A DNA stretch of 64,000 nt from Thalassospira lucentensis (GCF_011806425.1 NZ_JAATOV010000003.1:62001-126000); one strand, 5' to 3'. Positions 8,875 through 19,358 are shown, counted from the stretch's first letter. Numbers and translations: made by a program. Notes: generated by a model not told the origin, from the sequence alone.

Positions 8875-9748
8875 GAAGTACCTCGCTTTTCTTATTGGTA
8901 TTGGTGATGTGATCAAGAATGGATTGAAGTGCCGCATTCCAGCCCGCCGGGCCGGGATAAGGTGCGATCCTAAGATCGGGATGTGTCAGAAGGGGTTCGG
9001 TGTTTGTGCCGCGTTTTGGCGGAATTTGCACCGCGATATCGGCCGCGGCCAACATCGGAATATCATTGGCGGAATCGCCCAGCGCGATGGTGGTGATGCC
9101 GCTGGTTTTCGCGGTGCTGTCCCTCTCATTTGCGTCATCGGTACCGGTGGTGCTTGGCGCGCCGTTAAGGCGCCCGCCAGCAATCAGCCGTTCGATCATC
9201 CGCGTCATGGCCGCCCCCTTGTTGGATGGGCCGCACAGAGTATGGAAACGTCCGCCTTTGACTAGCTTTAGCGAAAATTGCGCGGCGATGTCGGTGGCAA
9301 TCGCGATGTCTTGTTCGCTGGGTTGCCAGATCAACGGGTCAGAGCAATGGCGTTGCCCGGCCCGGATCGCATCATCAAGCGGCAGGCCGGTTTCAGTCGC
9401 GATGATTTCGGGCGATACGGTGCGAAAGCTGCCCAGCGGGACATTGATCGCGGCCCGGATTTTTTCGCGCGCATCATCGATTTTTTGCGGCAGGGGGCCG
9501 GGTTGTTCGATTTCATCACCCAGCGAAATGACCCCGCCATTTTCGCCAATCAACCCGTCAAACAGGCCGAAATTTTGTTGGATATGATTAAGTTCGGCCA
9601 GTGTTTTCGATGATACCGCGATCAGTGGGATGCCGGATGCATGAATGCGTTCGATCGCAGGACGGGCATCGTCCCAGCGATAGTCATCATGATCAAGAAG
9701 TGTGCCGTCAAGATCGGTGAAAATGGCGATGTTACCTGATTTTTGCAT
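8867..9748 (-). CDS. gpgP: Glucosyl-3-phosphoglycerate phosphatase (HAD-IIB, MPGP family)
   Basis: Start chosen at 9748 (MQKSGNIAIFTDLDGTLLD), giving 293 residues; a longer frame to 9811 is less likely. HAD motif I is DLDGT (nucleophile Asp near residue 12), motif III is the lysine in SNKGAAM, and motif IV is GDSANDIPM. This is the mannosyl/glucosyl-3-phosphoglycerate phosphatase family. Its stop overlaps the gpgS start (ATG-GC-TGA), so the two are translationally coupled. The expected reaction removes phosphate from glucosyl-3-phosphoglycerate to give glucosylglycerate. Confidence 0.8.
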   Translation of the reverse strand: MQKSGNIAIFTDLDGTLLDHDDYRWDDARPAIERIHASGIPLIAVSSKTLAELNHIQQNFGLFDGLIGENGGVISLGDEIEQPGPLPQKIDDAREKIRAAINVPLGSFRTVSPEIIATETGLPLDDAIRAGQRHCSDPLIWQPSEQDIAIATDIAAQFSLKLVKGGRFHTLCGPSNKGAAMTRMIERLIAGGRLNGAPSTTGTDDANERDSTAKTSGITTIALGDSANDIPMLAAADIAVQIPPKRGTNTEPLLTHPDLRIAPYPGPAGWNAALQSILDHITNTNKKSEVLHG

Positions 9749-9982
9749 CGTCCCGTTCTGCCCGTATTTTTTTGAATTATTAGACACCCCTGGATGAAGG
9801 GCCGGACGCACAGCTTAGCACAGCGATTGTGGCAGTGCGACAGTAGCACGATGAATTTTTACGCAAGATGTTGTTTTGATGAAAAATAATGCGTATTGCC
9901 CCGCAGGCGATTTTGATGGTGTGATGCATTCGTTTGGCGTTAGGGTGATTTTACGCACGGCTGTAAAGGTTTGGGGTTTTAA

Positions 9983-10930
9983 ATGGCATCTTGCCGATGG
10001 TTCCCGGTGGTTTTGTTCTGCTTGATGGCGGTGTTTGCCACCATCGACCAAATACGACCATCGCATGCGGCGGGTCACTCAGGTGTACATCACGTAAGTC
10101 ACGGATCGTTGTGGCATGCCCCCGGATCGGATGGGGCGCGTGGGCGTGGGCAAAAGCCCCTTAACGGGGATGCCAAAACACGCCCGATGACATCAGATGC
10201 CTCAGCACCCTCGCGCGAGATTGTTTTTGCGGTGGGCAATTGGGCGCCGATGGTTGGCGAAAATGCCGAGGGGTTTGGCATTCATTCCAAACGCGTTATC
10301 GCGGTGTTTAAGGCAATGGGGTATCACCCGCGACTTGAATTTATGCCGTGGCGGCGGGCCTATGAACTAACGCGCCGCGGGGAATATGCCGCGACATTTT
10401 CATGGGTGCAGTCATTTGATCGTGGCGAACAGTTTTACATTCCCGAGCATCCGATCGCGCAATCCAATCAAACGTTCTTTTATAAAAAGTCGCGCTTCCC
10501 CAATGGGCTTGATCTTACGTCGCTCAGCGATTTGGCCGACTTTGGCCTGCGCCCGGTTGGGGTGGCGTCCTATTGGTATGAAGAGGCCTATGATTATTTG
10601 GGGATTCCGGCCGATATGGTGACCAATCCGGAATCCGCGTGGCGGTTTTTGGATGCCAACCGTGCGGACGTGTTTTTAGAAGAAGAAGAGGTCGGCAAGC
10701 GTGATATGGCGGCGTATCTTGGCCCTGATGCGCAAGAACGCTATGTGATTTCGGCGCCGGTCAAAACAGACGATATGTTCGTTTTCTTTTCCCGGCAGCA
10801 TCCCGATGGCTGGTCACTTGCCACGGCGTTTGATGCGTTTCTTGAGACAGAAGAAGGTCTGGCATTATGTCGCCAATGGCGCGCCTGTGCCAAGGCTGCC
10901 AAGGTGCCGGTCAGCAACTACCCGCAATAA
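9983..10930 (+). CDS. Periplasmic solute-binding protein, family 3-like
   Basis: The 315-residue product has an N-terminal signal peptide (about 1-29, ending SHAA), a His/Gly-rich linker to about 75, and a type II periplasmic binding fold (about 78-305) with AVGNWAPMVGENAEGFGIHSKRVIAVFKAMGY at its start. No permease or ATPase gene is next to it, so it may serve a distant transporter or a signalling protein. It is separated from pobA by 221 bp and lies divergent from gpgP. The ligand is unknown. Confidence 0.72.
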   Translation: MASCRWFPVVLFCLMAVFATIDQIRPSHAAGHSGVHHVSHGSLWHAPGSDGARGRGQKPLNGDAKTRPMTSDASAPSREIVFAVGNWAPMVGENAEGFGIHSKRVIAVFKAMGYHPRLEFMPWRRAYELTRRGEYAATFSWVQSFDRGEQFYIPEHPIAQSNQTFFYKKSRFPNGLDLTSLSDLADFGLRPVGVASYWYEEAYDYLGIPADMVTNPESAWRFLDANRADVFLEEEEVGKRDMAAYLGPDAQERYVISAPVKTDDMFVFFSRQHPDGWSLATAFDAFLETEEGLALCRQWRACAKAAKVPVSNYPQ

Positions 10931-10976
10931 TTCGCGGCCCGTTCGCTGGGCTATGATCGGCTGTTAAAACCAATCG

Positions 10977-10995
10977 CACAGTATCCATAACTGTG
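10977..10995. promoter_or_regulatory. Palindrome upstream of pobA
   Basis: CACAGT (10977-10982) and ACTGTG (10990-10995) with 7-bp spacing lie about 157 bp before the pobA start. A PobR/AraC operator is possible, but the distance is long and no second copy was found in the window. Confidence 0.3.
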
Positions 10996-11133
10996 TCGCC
11001 ATACATGTTCGATTTGTCCGGTTATTATCCCGGTTTGTCCATTCTTCCCACAGATGTTCAGGCGTATTGTTTCCTTGGGCAGGGCCGTTGAACGGTTCTT
11101 AATCCCGATAAAAAAAGAAACATAAAACATTGA

Positions 11134-12318
<1,185 letters not shown>

Positions 12319-12496
12319 TTTTTGCGCGGTGTGCTGATTTATTATTGGCGGAGTATCGCGGTTTTTTGGCGTTTTTTGCAAATGTGCGGATCGTGTGTTG
12401 GGGCTGCCCGCAAAAGATCACAATTAAATGCGGAACTCATGGCGTACCAAACACGTTCTTTGTGTGTAGCTGTTTTCAATCAAATAGGAGAAAACC

Positions 12497-12790
12497 ATGG
12501 TTGCCAAGACCGATACGACTGCTGATAGCGCGAAACTTCAGGCTGATGTCGACATGCTTCGCAAAGATCTGGCGGAAGTAACCCGCACCCTGAAGACCAT
12601 GGGTAGCGACGCCGCACACAGCACGACCCAGGCTGCTGCCGAGCGCATTCGCGAGGTTTCCGGCCAGGCGCGTGATCAGATTGACCACGCACGTGACGTG
12701 GCTGTTGAACATGTGCGTGACCGTCCGCTGACTTCTGTTGCTGTAACATTTGGTGTGGGCTTGCTGATCGGGCGTCTGCTTCAGAAATGA
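12497..12790 (+). CDS. DUF883 (ElaB/YqjD-like) membrane-anchored protein
   Basis: ATG at 12497 is preceded by AGGAG. The 97-residue product is a long amphipathic helix (about 10-70) followed by a C-terminal transmembrane segment (about 77-93, VAVTFGVGLLIGRLL), the usual DUF883 plan. E. coli relatives (ElaB, YqjD, YgaM) sit in the inner membrane and bind ribosomes in stationary phase. Its stop overlaps the next start (ATGA at 12787-12790), so the two genes are coupled, as with YqjD and YqjE. Confidence 0.88.
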   Translation: MVAKTDTTADSAKLQADVDMLRKDLAEVTRTLKTMGSDAAHSTTQAAAERIREVSGQARDQIDHARDVAVEHVRDRPLTSVAVTFGVGLLIGRLLQK

Positions 12791-13389
12791 TCGATCAGTT
12801 AACCGACGCACTGACCGAACTGGCAAAGGCCGCAGCTGCAAAGCTTGCGGTTTTTGCCATGATCGGCGTGGTCTTGTTGATTGGGATCGGGTTCCTGTTG
12901 GCCGCGGCCTTTATGGCGGTGGCCGCCAAGTTTGGTGCGATTGCAGCAGCCGTTGCATTCGGGTTGGGCATGATCGTTCTGGCATTGGTTGGCCTTGCCA
13001 TCATGATGCAGCGCGATCCGGGCGAGTTCATTGCACGCCCCGCCGCCGAGCAAAAACCGGCACGTACCGAAGATGACGTTGTGTTTGATCTTTTGATCCA
13101 TGCCGCAACGGCAGGGTACGCCACCGGGCAGGGCAATAAGCCCGGCATGCAAAGCGGGCTGGAGCAGATGGTCGATGATTTAAACGCGCTTGGCGTGTTT
13201 GATCGCCCATCACAGAAGGCCGAAAAGGCCGCACGTGAAGCACAAGCACAGGCCGAGGAACATGCCAAGGCCGCAGCGGCGGCTGCTGCAACTGCGGCGG
13301 CACAGCACCCGACACCGGAACCATCAGCCGGACTTGATGTTGATCCAAAATTTGATCCGACGGCGGATATAAAAATGGCGGGACGCTAA
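12787..13389 (+). CDS. Phage-holin-superfamily-like (YqjE-type) inner membrane protein
   Basis: A 200-residue protein with two transmembrane segments (about 19-46 and 50-74, very Ala/Leu/Val rich), as in the putative actinobacterial holin-X / YqjE family, then a soluble tail with an Ala/Gln/Glu-rich helix (about 140-170). It overlaps the DUF883 gene by 4 bp. The pair is probably a membrane stress module. A strong terminator begins at the end of the gene. Confidence 0.75.
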   Translation: MIDQLTDALTELAKAAAAKLAVFAMIGVVLLIGIGFLLAAAFMAVAAKFGAIAAAVAFGLGMIVLALVGLAIMMQRDPGEFIARPAAEQKPARTEDDVVFDLLIHAATAGYATGQGNKPGMQSGLEQMVDDLNALGVFDRPSQKAEKAAREAQAQAEEHAKAAAAAAATAAAQHPTPEPSAGLDVDPKFDPTADIKMAGR

Positions 13390-13410
13390 TGCGGGCCCGC
13401 CATTTTTTTA
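13371..13410 (+). terminator. Rho-independent terminator of the DUF883 operon
   Basis: AATGGCGGG (13374-13382) pairs with CCCGCCATT (13396-13404), followed by a T-run. The left arm overlaps the last codons of the upstream gene. Confidence 0.85.
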
Positions 13411-13449
13411 TGACTAAATATCTCTTTGGGGTTTAGGCCCCGCAGCGGC

Positions 13450-13986
13450 TTATTCGCCGTGGAAATGCACCGTGCCGATAAAGGGCAGGTTGCGGTTGTT
13501 CTGGGCATAGTCGATGCCATACCCAACCACGAATTCATCGGGAATATCAAAGCCACAGAAATTGATCGGAATTTCGACTTCGCGGCGCGACGGCTTATTC
13601 AAAAGCGTGCAGATTTCCAGACGATTTGGATCGCGGGTATTGAGCAGGCGGACAACTTCCGACAGGGTATAACCGGTATCGATGATGTCTTCGACCAGAA
13701 GGACGTCCTTGCCACGGATTTGACCATCAAGGTCTTTGACGATGCGCACATTGCGCGAACTTTCCGTGGAATCGCCATAGCTTGAAGCAACCATGAAGTC
13801 GACTTCGACCGGAACGGTCAGTTTGCGGGCCAGATCGGCGATGAAAACAAAAGAACCCCGCAGAAGGCCAACAACAATCAGCTTTTCGGTATCTTTGAAA
13901 CTTTCATTGATCTCGGCGGCAAGCGCATCAATCTTCACAGAAATTTCGTCCGCTGTAATCAGCGGCTTAACATCGTAATCGGCCAT
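13450..13986 (-). CDS. hpt: Hypoxanthine phosphoribosyltransferase
   Basis: Start chosen at 13986 ([15 protein letters not shown]), giving 178 residues, the usual size; a frame opens 16 codons earlier without support. The PRPP-binding loop is [13 protein letters not shown] (about 95-107), with the flexible-loop [20 protein letters not shown] before it and the C-terminal [19 protein letters not shown] that stacks on the base. It salvages hypoxanthine and guanine to IMP and GMP in the cytoplasm. It is monocistronic and convergent with the DUF883 operon. Confidence 0.93.
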   Translation of the reverse strand: MADYDVKPLITADEISVKIDALAAEINESFKDTEKLIVVGLLRGSFVFIADLARKLTVPVEVDFMVASSYGDSTESSRNVRIVKDLDGQIRGKDVLLVEDIIDTGYTLSEVVRLLNTRDPNRLEICTLLNKPSRREVEIPINFCGFDIPDEFVVGYGIDYAQNNRNLPFIGTVHFHGE

Positions 13987-14190
13987 AAAATCCGGTCCTG
14001 AAGCGTTATGATGTGGTGTGCTGTTTGCTAGCATAGGCAGCGCGCCTTGACCAGCCTATGAATGGTAACAGAAGTATATATGGGCAAGGTCGGTGGATAT
14101 TTGTCGCGTTAACCGCGAAGCATGCATCGCTATTGCACGTATTGGTGCGAATAGCGTGATCAGGTGACAAATGACGATGTGATTTAAAAA

Positions 14191-14910
14191 TCACGCGGCC
14201 TTAAAAATGACGGGTGTGTCGCCGTCGTGCCATTGGTCGTATTTGGTCATGGCGCGTTCAAAGTAGCTTGAGGCCAGAAAGTCCGACAGCCAGCGTTGCA
14301 CATGGACAAACGGCATGGCGTCAAAGGCGTCCTTGTCGGTATTGGCAAATTGGCGGACAAAGGGCGCGATCGCAAAATCGGCCAAGGCCGGGCGCGTGCC
14401 AAACAGATATTTGCCAACCGCCAAACGACCATCAAGGCGATTGAGGATTTTCTCGGCATCGCGGCGATGTTCGGCCGGATCGGCATTTTCGTAGCGGGTA
14501 TGATATTTGTAGCGATCCAGATGATGTTTGAACGGCCCATCATTTTGCGCGATCAGGCTGAGCATATCGTCGAGCGTGCCGCTTTCGGGTGTCAGCCATT
14601 CATTGGGATCGTTTTCGGCCAAGGCCCAGACCATGATTTCCAGGCTTTCGTCGATCACACTGCCATCGGGCAGGATCAGAACCGGCACGGTTGCCTTGGG
14701 CGATGCGTCGATCATGCTTTGGGGTTTGTCGCGCAACACAACTTCGCGCAGTTCGACGTCAATCTGTGCGGCAAGCAACGCCATGCGTGCGCGCATCGCA
14801 TAGGGACAGCGCCGGAAGCTATAAAGCACCGGGCGGTCTTGCTGGCTGGTGCCTTTGGGGGCGGTTTTACCGTCGCTTTGCGGCTGTGGGGCAGGGTTGG
14901 TTTCGGTCAT
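14191..14910 (-). CDS. Glutathione S-transferase family protein
   Basis: A 239-residue protein. After a polar 25-residue lead comes a thioredoxin-fold N-domain with YSFRRCPYAMRARMAL (Cys35 in CPYA, an omega- or glutaredoxin-like site), TVPVLILPDGSVIDESLEIM (glutathione cis-Pro and ES motif), then an all-helical C-domain with FGTRPALADFAIAPFVRQF. This matches the GST/YibF-type proteins of alphaproteobacteria. The physiological substrate is unknown. Confidence 0.85.
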   Translation of the reverse strand: MTETNPAPQPQSDGKTAPKGTSQQDRPVLYSFRRCPYAMRARMALLAAQIDVELREVVLRDKPQSMIDASPKATVPVLILPDGSVIDESLEIMVWALAENDPNEWLTPESGTLDDMLSLIAQNDGPFKHHLDRYKYHTRYENADPAEHRRDAEKILNRLDGRLAVGKYLFGTRPALADFAIAPFVRQFANTDKDAFDAMPFVHVQRWLSDFLASSYFERAMTKYDQWHDGDTPVIFKAA

Positions 14911-15323
14911 ATATTTGGCTTACCTGCTGCTTGGTGTGATTGCAACCGCTTTGCCGATGTTTGCTGATAAAACCAGAAAAGGGCGATGTTCGATTGGAAA
15001 TTTCGCGCAATGGTCCCTATCTGTGAGGCAGGTTTAATTGGCCGGTATTGACCAGTATGTCCTGTTTGGGAATGGGCGTTGTCTTTGCGGGCCGTTAACA
15101 CCAGAAGCCTTGGTTCAGACATATCTTACCCCTGATGGCGGTAAATTTTGATCAAATCGGTCTTTTTTGCCGCTGCACACTTGATTTCAGGGGCGGATTT
15201 GTGAAAGGACAATAGCTTATAGATGAAAGTCGCACAGGAAGACGGGCAGCCATGACATGGCGCTTTTGATTTCCTGTATTCTGACAGATAGACGCCGAGT
15301 GGAAAGAACGAGGGACAAGTCCT
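14911..15323. other. 413-bp intergenic region without a recognised gene
   Basis: It separates the GST gene (-) from the DUF3126 gene (+) and should hold both promoters. No convincing ORF, RNA fold or repeat was seen. Confidence 0.5.
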
Positions 15324-15542
15324 ATGACACCGACCGAAATTGCGCGCGTTACCGATTACCTGCGCCGCACCTTTGACAATAAACTCATTGCAATCGATGC
15401 GCCGAAGAAAAAAGGCCAACCGATCGAAATGCGTGTTGGCGATGAATTCGTCGGTGTCGTGCATCGTGACGAAGATGAAGGCGAGGTCAGCTATTCGCTG
15501 AATTTGGTCATTCTTGAAGAAGACCTGCCGCCGGCACCGTAA
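15324..15542 (+). CDS. DUF3126 family protein
   Basis: A 72-residue acidic protein whose whole length (TPTEIARVTDYLRRTFDNKLI ... VGDEFVGVVHRDEDEGEVSYSLNLVILEEDLP, given in part) fits the alphaproteobacterial DUF3126 family of unknown function. It is closely followed by a strong terminator and appears monocistronic. Confidence 0.85.
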   Translation: MTPTEIARVTDYLRRTFDNKLIAIDAPKKKGQPIEMRVGDEFVGVVHRDEDEGEVSYSLNLVILEEDLPPAP

Positions 15543-15581
15543 TTTTCGGGCATTGCGCGAACCACCATAAAAACCCAATAC

Positions 15582-15615
15582 AAAACGCCCCGTGCCATAT
15601 GGCCGGGGCGTTTTT
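15582..15615 (+). terminator. Rho-independent terminator after the DUF3126 gene
   Basis: AAAACGCCCCG (15582-15592) pairs with CGGGGCGTTTT (15604-15614), with A and T tracts on either side, so it can work in both directions. Confidence 0.85.
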
Positions 15616-15720
15616 GTATGTCCTGATTGTACCGCTTGATCGATGTGGGGAAACAAAAGCCATGCGCGCACGTTGATAAAGAAACTGGTTTACACCCTGT
15701 TTTTTCATCAAAGGACGCAC

Positions 15721-16392
15721 ATGGAAACATGGATTGAACAACACGCCACATTGCTTCAGGTCGGGGTAAGTTTGGCGACATTGCTGATCTGGATTTTCTA
15801 TGCGCAACTGCTGTTTGCAAGTTACCGGCGCGTGCGCAGACCAAAAATCGTGATCAATCAGATGATGGGCCATTCCGACAAAGCCCGGTTCATGATCAGC
15901 AATATGAGCCAGGAAGCCATTCATATTGATAAGGTTCTGGTCTGTATGGGCACCGGGGATGACTGCGTTTACCAACAGGTCACAGACATTGATCCCGACC
16001 AAGAAGCCAAACGCGAAGACCCCAAATCCATGCTCTCGGCCAAGCTTAATGAAGTCACCGTGCAAGGGCCGCTGGAGGCGGGCAAGTGCATTGAATTGGG
16101 CGCGTTTCAGAACCTTTTGGATCGGGTCGGGCGTCAGCAATATCAGAAAACGGGTGACGCGGGCCAAGCGGATAGCCTGCCAAACTGTGATGCCGTGGGC
16201 AATGGCGCGGAATGCCGGGTCGAGATCATTGTGATCGCGGTTTATAGCTCGGAAAAAGGGGTGATTGGTGCCAGCCGGGCGTTTGTTTGCCAAGAAGACG
16301 GCCTGTTACGCCCGGAAAACGTTCAGACCACCCAGCATGCCGGTTTCTTCGCACGCCGCCGAATGGCGCGGCTGCATGAGCAGTATGTTTAA
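15721..16392 (+). CDS. Single-pass membrane protein of unknown function
   Basis: Start chosen at 15721 (METWIEQHATLLQ), giving 223 residues; an upstream frame to 15643 lacks support. One transmembrane segment is clear (about 14-34, VGVSLATLLIWIFYAQLLFAS), followed by a cytoplasmic basic patch (YRRVRRPK) and a beta-rich soluble domain containing several cysteines. I do not recognise the family. It stands alone between two terminators. Confidence 0.65.
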   Translation: METWIEQHATLLQVGVSLATLLIWIFYAQLLFASYRRVRRPKIVINQMMGHSDKARFMISNMSQEAIHIDKVLVCMGTGDDCVYQQVTDIDPDQEAKREDPKSMLSAKLNEVTVQGPLEAGKCIELGAFQNLLDRVGRQQYQKTGDAGQADSLPNCDAVGNGAECRVEIIVIAVYSSEKGVIGASRAFVCQEDGLLRPENVQTTQHAGFFARRRMARLHEQYV

Positions 16393-16439
16393 GGTGCGCC
16401 TGTCTTAAAACTCCAATTCGCCGGCGCAATACCGGGGGC

Positions 16440-16474
16440 AACAATCGGGCGGGGCGTATCGCCCGATTGTTTTG
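16440..16474. terminator. Bidirectional terminator between convergent genes
   Basis: AACAATCGGGCG (16440-16451) pairs with CGCCCGATTGTT (16460-16471), followed by TTGTGG. It lies between the membrane protein (+) and the SIP gene (-). Confidence 0.8.
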
Positions 16475-16499
16475 TGGTGATGTGATGGGCCTGCGGAAT

Positions 16500-17282
16500 T
16501 TAGGCGGCTGTTTTGGCGTCTTCGGATTTGATGACTTTGTGGTTGTCTTCGTTCATCCCAAGTTTCCAATAGCTTGAGATGTAAAAGTCATCTTTGCCAA
16601 GGCCGCGATCAGTGCGGAAATAGCTGCGCAGTTCCTTCATCGAGGTGAATTCACAGGCCGCCCACACCGACGGGCGTCCGTCATGCCAAGGCAGCTTTTT
16701 GACAACGTCGCTAAGCGCTGTGTTTTGCGTGCCCGGATGGGGATTGATTACCCATTCGATGGTGATGTTATCGGGTTTGATCAAATTTTGCATGTCGGCT
16801 TCGGATTGGACTTCGATCACCGCATAGCCGCGGGCATCGGCGGGCAGAATTTCAAGATTGACCGACATGGCGGGAAGGGCGGTCATATCGCCGGCAATCA
16901 AGAACCAGTCCGCAGTTGGGTCCACAAGCTTTTTCGGGCCGGGGCCGCCGACGGTGATCACGTCACCGGGTTTGCAATCAACCGCCCAGTTTGACGCCGG
17001 GCCGCCATGATCATGGTCATCATCGGATGCGCCATGCATGACGAAATCAAGATCGATCACGCGGCCCTGATCGGTGATGCGGTCATGACGCACGGTATAG
17101 GTCCGGCGCAAAACGCGGTCCTTTTCATCGTCCTTAATCGGGAAGATCAGTTTGACATAGGCACTTGCCTGATCTTTTGGGAAGTCTTTGATGCCATCAC
17201 CGCCAAGGGTGACGCGCAGCATGTTTGGGGTGACGTATTGTTTGCCAATCACGGTCAGATCGCGCGGGGCAGGTTTACTCAT
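16500..17282 (-). CDS. SIP-family (siderophore-interacting) NADPH-dependent ferric reductase
   Basis: A 260-residue protein with an FAD-binding beta-barrel (about 8-125, RRTYTVR at 59-65 and PASNWA near 94-100) and a C-terminal SIP/NAD(P)H domain (about 128-248, AACEFTSMKELRSYFRTDRG and SYWKLGMNED). Known members reduce Fe(III)-siderophores in the cytoplasm to release iron. It is the third of three co-oriented minus-strand genes (MFS, MarR, SIP), with 60 bp to the MarR gene. Iron control is expected from the family, but no clear Fur box was seen. Confidence 0.88.
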   Translation of the reverse strand: MSKPAPRDLTVIGKQYVTPNMLRVTLGGDGIKDFPKDQASAYVKLIFPIKDDEKDRVLRRTYTVRHDRITDQGRVIDLDFVMHGASDDDHDHGGPASNWAVDCKPGDVITVGGPGPKKLVDPTADWFLIAGDMTALPAMSVNLEILPADARGYAVIEVQSEADMQNLIKPDNITIEWVINPHPGTQNTALSDVVKKLPWHDGRPSVWAACEFTSMKELRSYFRTDRGLGKDDFYISSYWKLGMNEDNHKVIKSEDAKTAA

Positions 17283-17342
17283 TTCAAACTCCTAAGTCCG
17301 GTTCGCGATGTTTGATTTTGGATCGCGTTTTATGCTGTGGGC

Positions 17343-17867
17343 TTAATCGCAACCATCAAGGTTATCGGCCATCAGATTGGCGATATTGACGAAATCTGCG
17401 ATTTGCTGCTGGCTAAGGCCGCGGGTCATGCGGGTTCTGACTTCTTGTTCGACACTGCGAAACTTGGTCATCAGGGTTTCGCCCGCGGCGGTCAAATGCA
17501 GGGTTTGGCTCCGTCGATCTTCGGGGTGGGGGCGTCTTTCTATTAGCCCCTCGTTTTCGATTTCTTTGATCAGCCGGGTGATCCGGCCTTTGTCCTGACC
17601 GGATTTTTCGGCCATTTGCTGGGCGGTGATGCCCGGCAGTTTGATGATCCATTTCAACACGCGCTTGTGCGACATCGGCATGGGCATGTCAGCAGCTTGC
17701 ATGGCGTTCATTGTTTTGCGCTTATAGGCATGCACCAACCGATGCAGGGTTTCGCCGGGCACATGGATGTTGGTTTGCGCCACATCGTCGCCGTTTTGTG
17801 CGGGATTGGCGACGTTGGTGATGTGCGCGGTGTCGTTGTCTGTGTCAGCGGTGCGATCTTGGGTCAT
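17343..17867 (-). CDS. MarR family transcriptional regulator
   Basis: A 174-residue protein with a winged-helix core (about 55-125): LPGITAQQMAEKSGQDKGRITRLI is the recognition region and IERRPHPEDRRSQTLHLT the wing. An N-terminal lead of about 45 polar residues is longer than usual. It lies 69 bp downstream of the MFS exporter in the same direction, the common MarR/efflux arrangement, and the tandem palindromes upstream of the exporter (19523-19570) are its probable operators. Confidence 0.88.
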   Translation of the reverse strand: MTQDRTADTDNDTAHITNVANPAQNGDDVAQTNIHVPGETLHRLVHAYKRKTMNAMQAADMPMPMSHKRVLKWIIKLPGITAQQMAEKSGQDKGRITRLIKEIENEGLIERRPHPEDRRSQTLHLTAAGETLMTKFRSVEQEVRTRMTRGLSQQQIADFVNIANLMADNLDGCD

Positions 17868-17936
17868 GGCGGGACACTGTTGCTTTACTAGGGTGCTTTA
17901 CTAGGGTGCTTTGCTACGGGGCTTTGTGACTGTGTG

Positions 17937-19358
17937 TTAGGCGTTGGTCGGGCTGGCGATCAGCCCGGTGCGAAGCGCATGGCGACGGCCTTCGCAAATC
18001 AGGGTGGACAAAACTGCGGCAATGGTCGCGGCAATCATCACCGAATTCAGATCAAATTGACCAGTTGTGCCAATCAGGATCGCGGCAAGCGCCGCACCGA
18101 TGGATTGGCCGGTCAGGCGCGCGGTCGACAGCAGGCCACTGGCCCCGCCAGCCCGATCACGCGGCGCACTGGTCAGGATCAGGCGGTTGTTGGGCGCCTG
18201 AAACAGGCCAAAGCCCGCACCACAGACCGAAAGGGCGGCGATCATGCCGATATAGCTGCCCTCGGCCGGGACAAAGGTGGTGGCAAACAGGCCAACGGCA
18301 AACAATCCCATGCCCATACCGGTCAGGCGAATAGGCGAATATTTATCGGCCAAACGCCCGGCGATTGGGGCGACGATGGCGGTTGTCACTGGCCATGGCG
18401 TCATCAACAGCCCGGTCACCGGGATGCTATAACCCAATACATCATGGAAATAGAAAGGCAGGGTGACGAACGCAATCATCTGACCGCAAAAACCGCAAAT
18501 CGATGACCCGATGGAGCAGGTAAAAATCGGCAGGCGCAGCAAATCAATCGGCAGCATAGGCCGATCTTTGGACAATTGGCGATGCACCAGCGCGATCCCC
18601 GCAACAATGGCGACGACAAATTGGACAATGATCAAGGCCAGCGAACTTTCGGTGCCGACATTGCCAAGCGCAGACACCAAGCCGCCAAAGGTCAGCATGT
18701 TTAAAAACGCGCTGATGAAATCAAACCGGTTGCGGGTTGGCGTGTTAAACGGCAGGGCGAAATAGCCAATGATCACGGCAAAGATCGAGATCGGCACATT
18801 GATCAAAAACAGCCAGTGCCAGGTTGCGACCGCCAAAATGCCCGACGCAATAGTCGGCCCGCCGGCTGCTGAGACCGATACCGTCATCGCGATCCAGCCA
18901 ATCGCACGGCCGAGTTTCGATTGCGGGAAGATGTGGCGCATGATCGCGCCGTTGATGCTCATGAGCGCCGCACCGCCAAAGCCCTGAAGCACGCGCGCGG
19001 CAGTCAAAAATTCGATATTCGGCGCCATGGCGCACAAGCCCGATGCCAAGCCAAAGATCGCAATGCCGCTAAGGTACACTTTGCGAAAGCCAATCGCTTC
19101 GCCAAGTGCGGAAAACGGCAACAGGGCCACCACAATGGCCAACTGATAGGCGGTGACCACCCAAATCGCATGGGCAGGGGACACCCCCTGATCATGGGCG
19201 ATGGTTGGCAGGGCGACATTCATGATCGTGCCATCAAGCACAGCCATGACAATGGTCAGCAACACGGCGGCGGCGGCAAATTTGCTGCGCGGGGCGGGCA
19301 GGCCGTCTGGATAGACCTTGTTTGAAACGTGGAGCAGATTGGATTTTGGCACGGTCAT
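17937..19358 (-). CDS. MFS drug/solute exporter, DHA2-like
   Basis: ATG at 19358 gives 473 residues; a GTG at 19388 would add ten. The membrane segments begin around residue 25, with the family motifs LDGTIMNVALPTIAHD (motif D1 of DHA2), LPFSALGEAIGFRKVYLSG (motif A) and RVLQGFGGAALMSINGAI (motif C region). It should pump a toxic or secreted compound out across the inner membrane. Coupling to MarR suggests induction by its substrate. The SIP ferric reductase downstream raises the possibility of siderophore export, but this is inference. Confidence 0.88.
   Translation of the reverse strand: MTVPKSNLLHVSNKVYPDGLPAPRSKFAAAAVLLTIVMAVLDGTIMNVALPTIAHDQGVSPAHAIWVVTAYQLAIVVALLPFSALGEAIGFRKVYLSGIAIFGLASGLCAMAPNIEFLTAARVLQGFGGAALMSINGAIMRHIFPQSKLGRAIGWIAMTVSVSAAGGPTIASGILAVATWHWLFLINVPISIFAVIIGYFALPFNTPTRNRFDFISAFLNMLTFGGLVSALGNVGTESSLALIIVQFVVAIVAGIALVHRQLSKDRPMLPIDLLRLPIFTCSIGSSICGFCGQMIAFVTLPFYFHDVLGYSIPVTGLLMTPWPVTTAIVAPIAGRLADKYSPIRLTGMGMGLFAVGLFATTFVPAEGSYIGMIAALSVCGAGFGLFQAPNNRLILTSAPRDRAGGASGLLSTARLTGQSIGAALAAILIGTTGQFDLNSVMIAATIAAVLSTLICEGRRHALRTGLIASPTNA

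Noticed and set aside
12345-12581. Small plus-strand frame before the DUF883 gene
   Set aside because: It overlaps the start of the DUF883 gene in another frame and has no ribosome site or motif.
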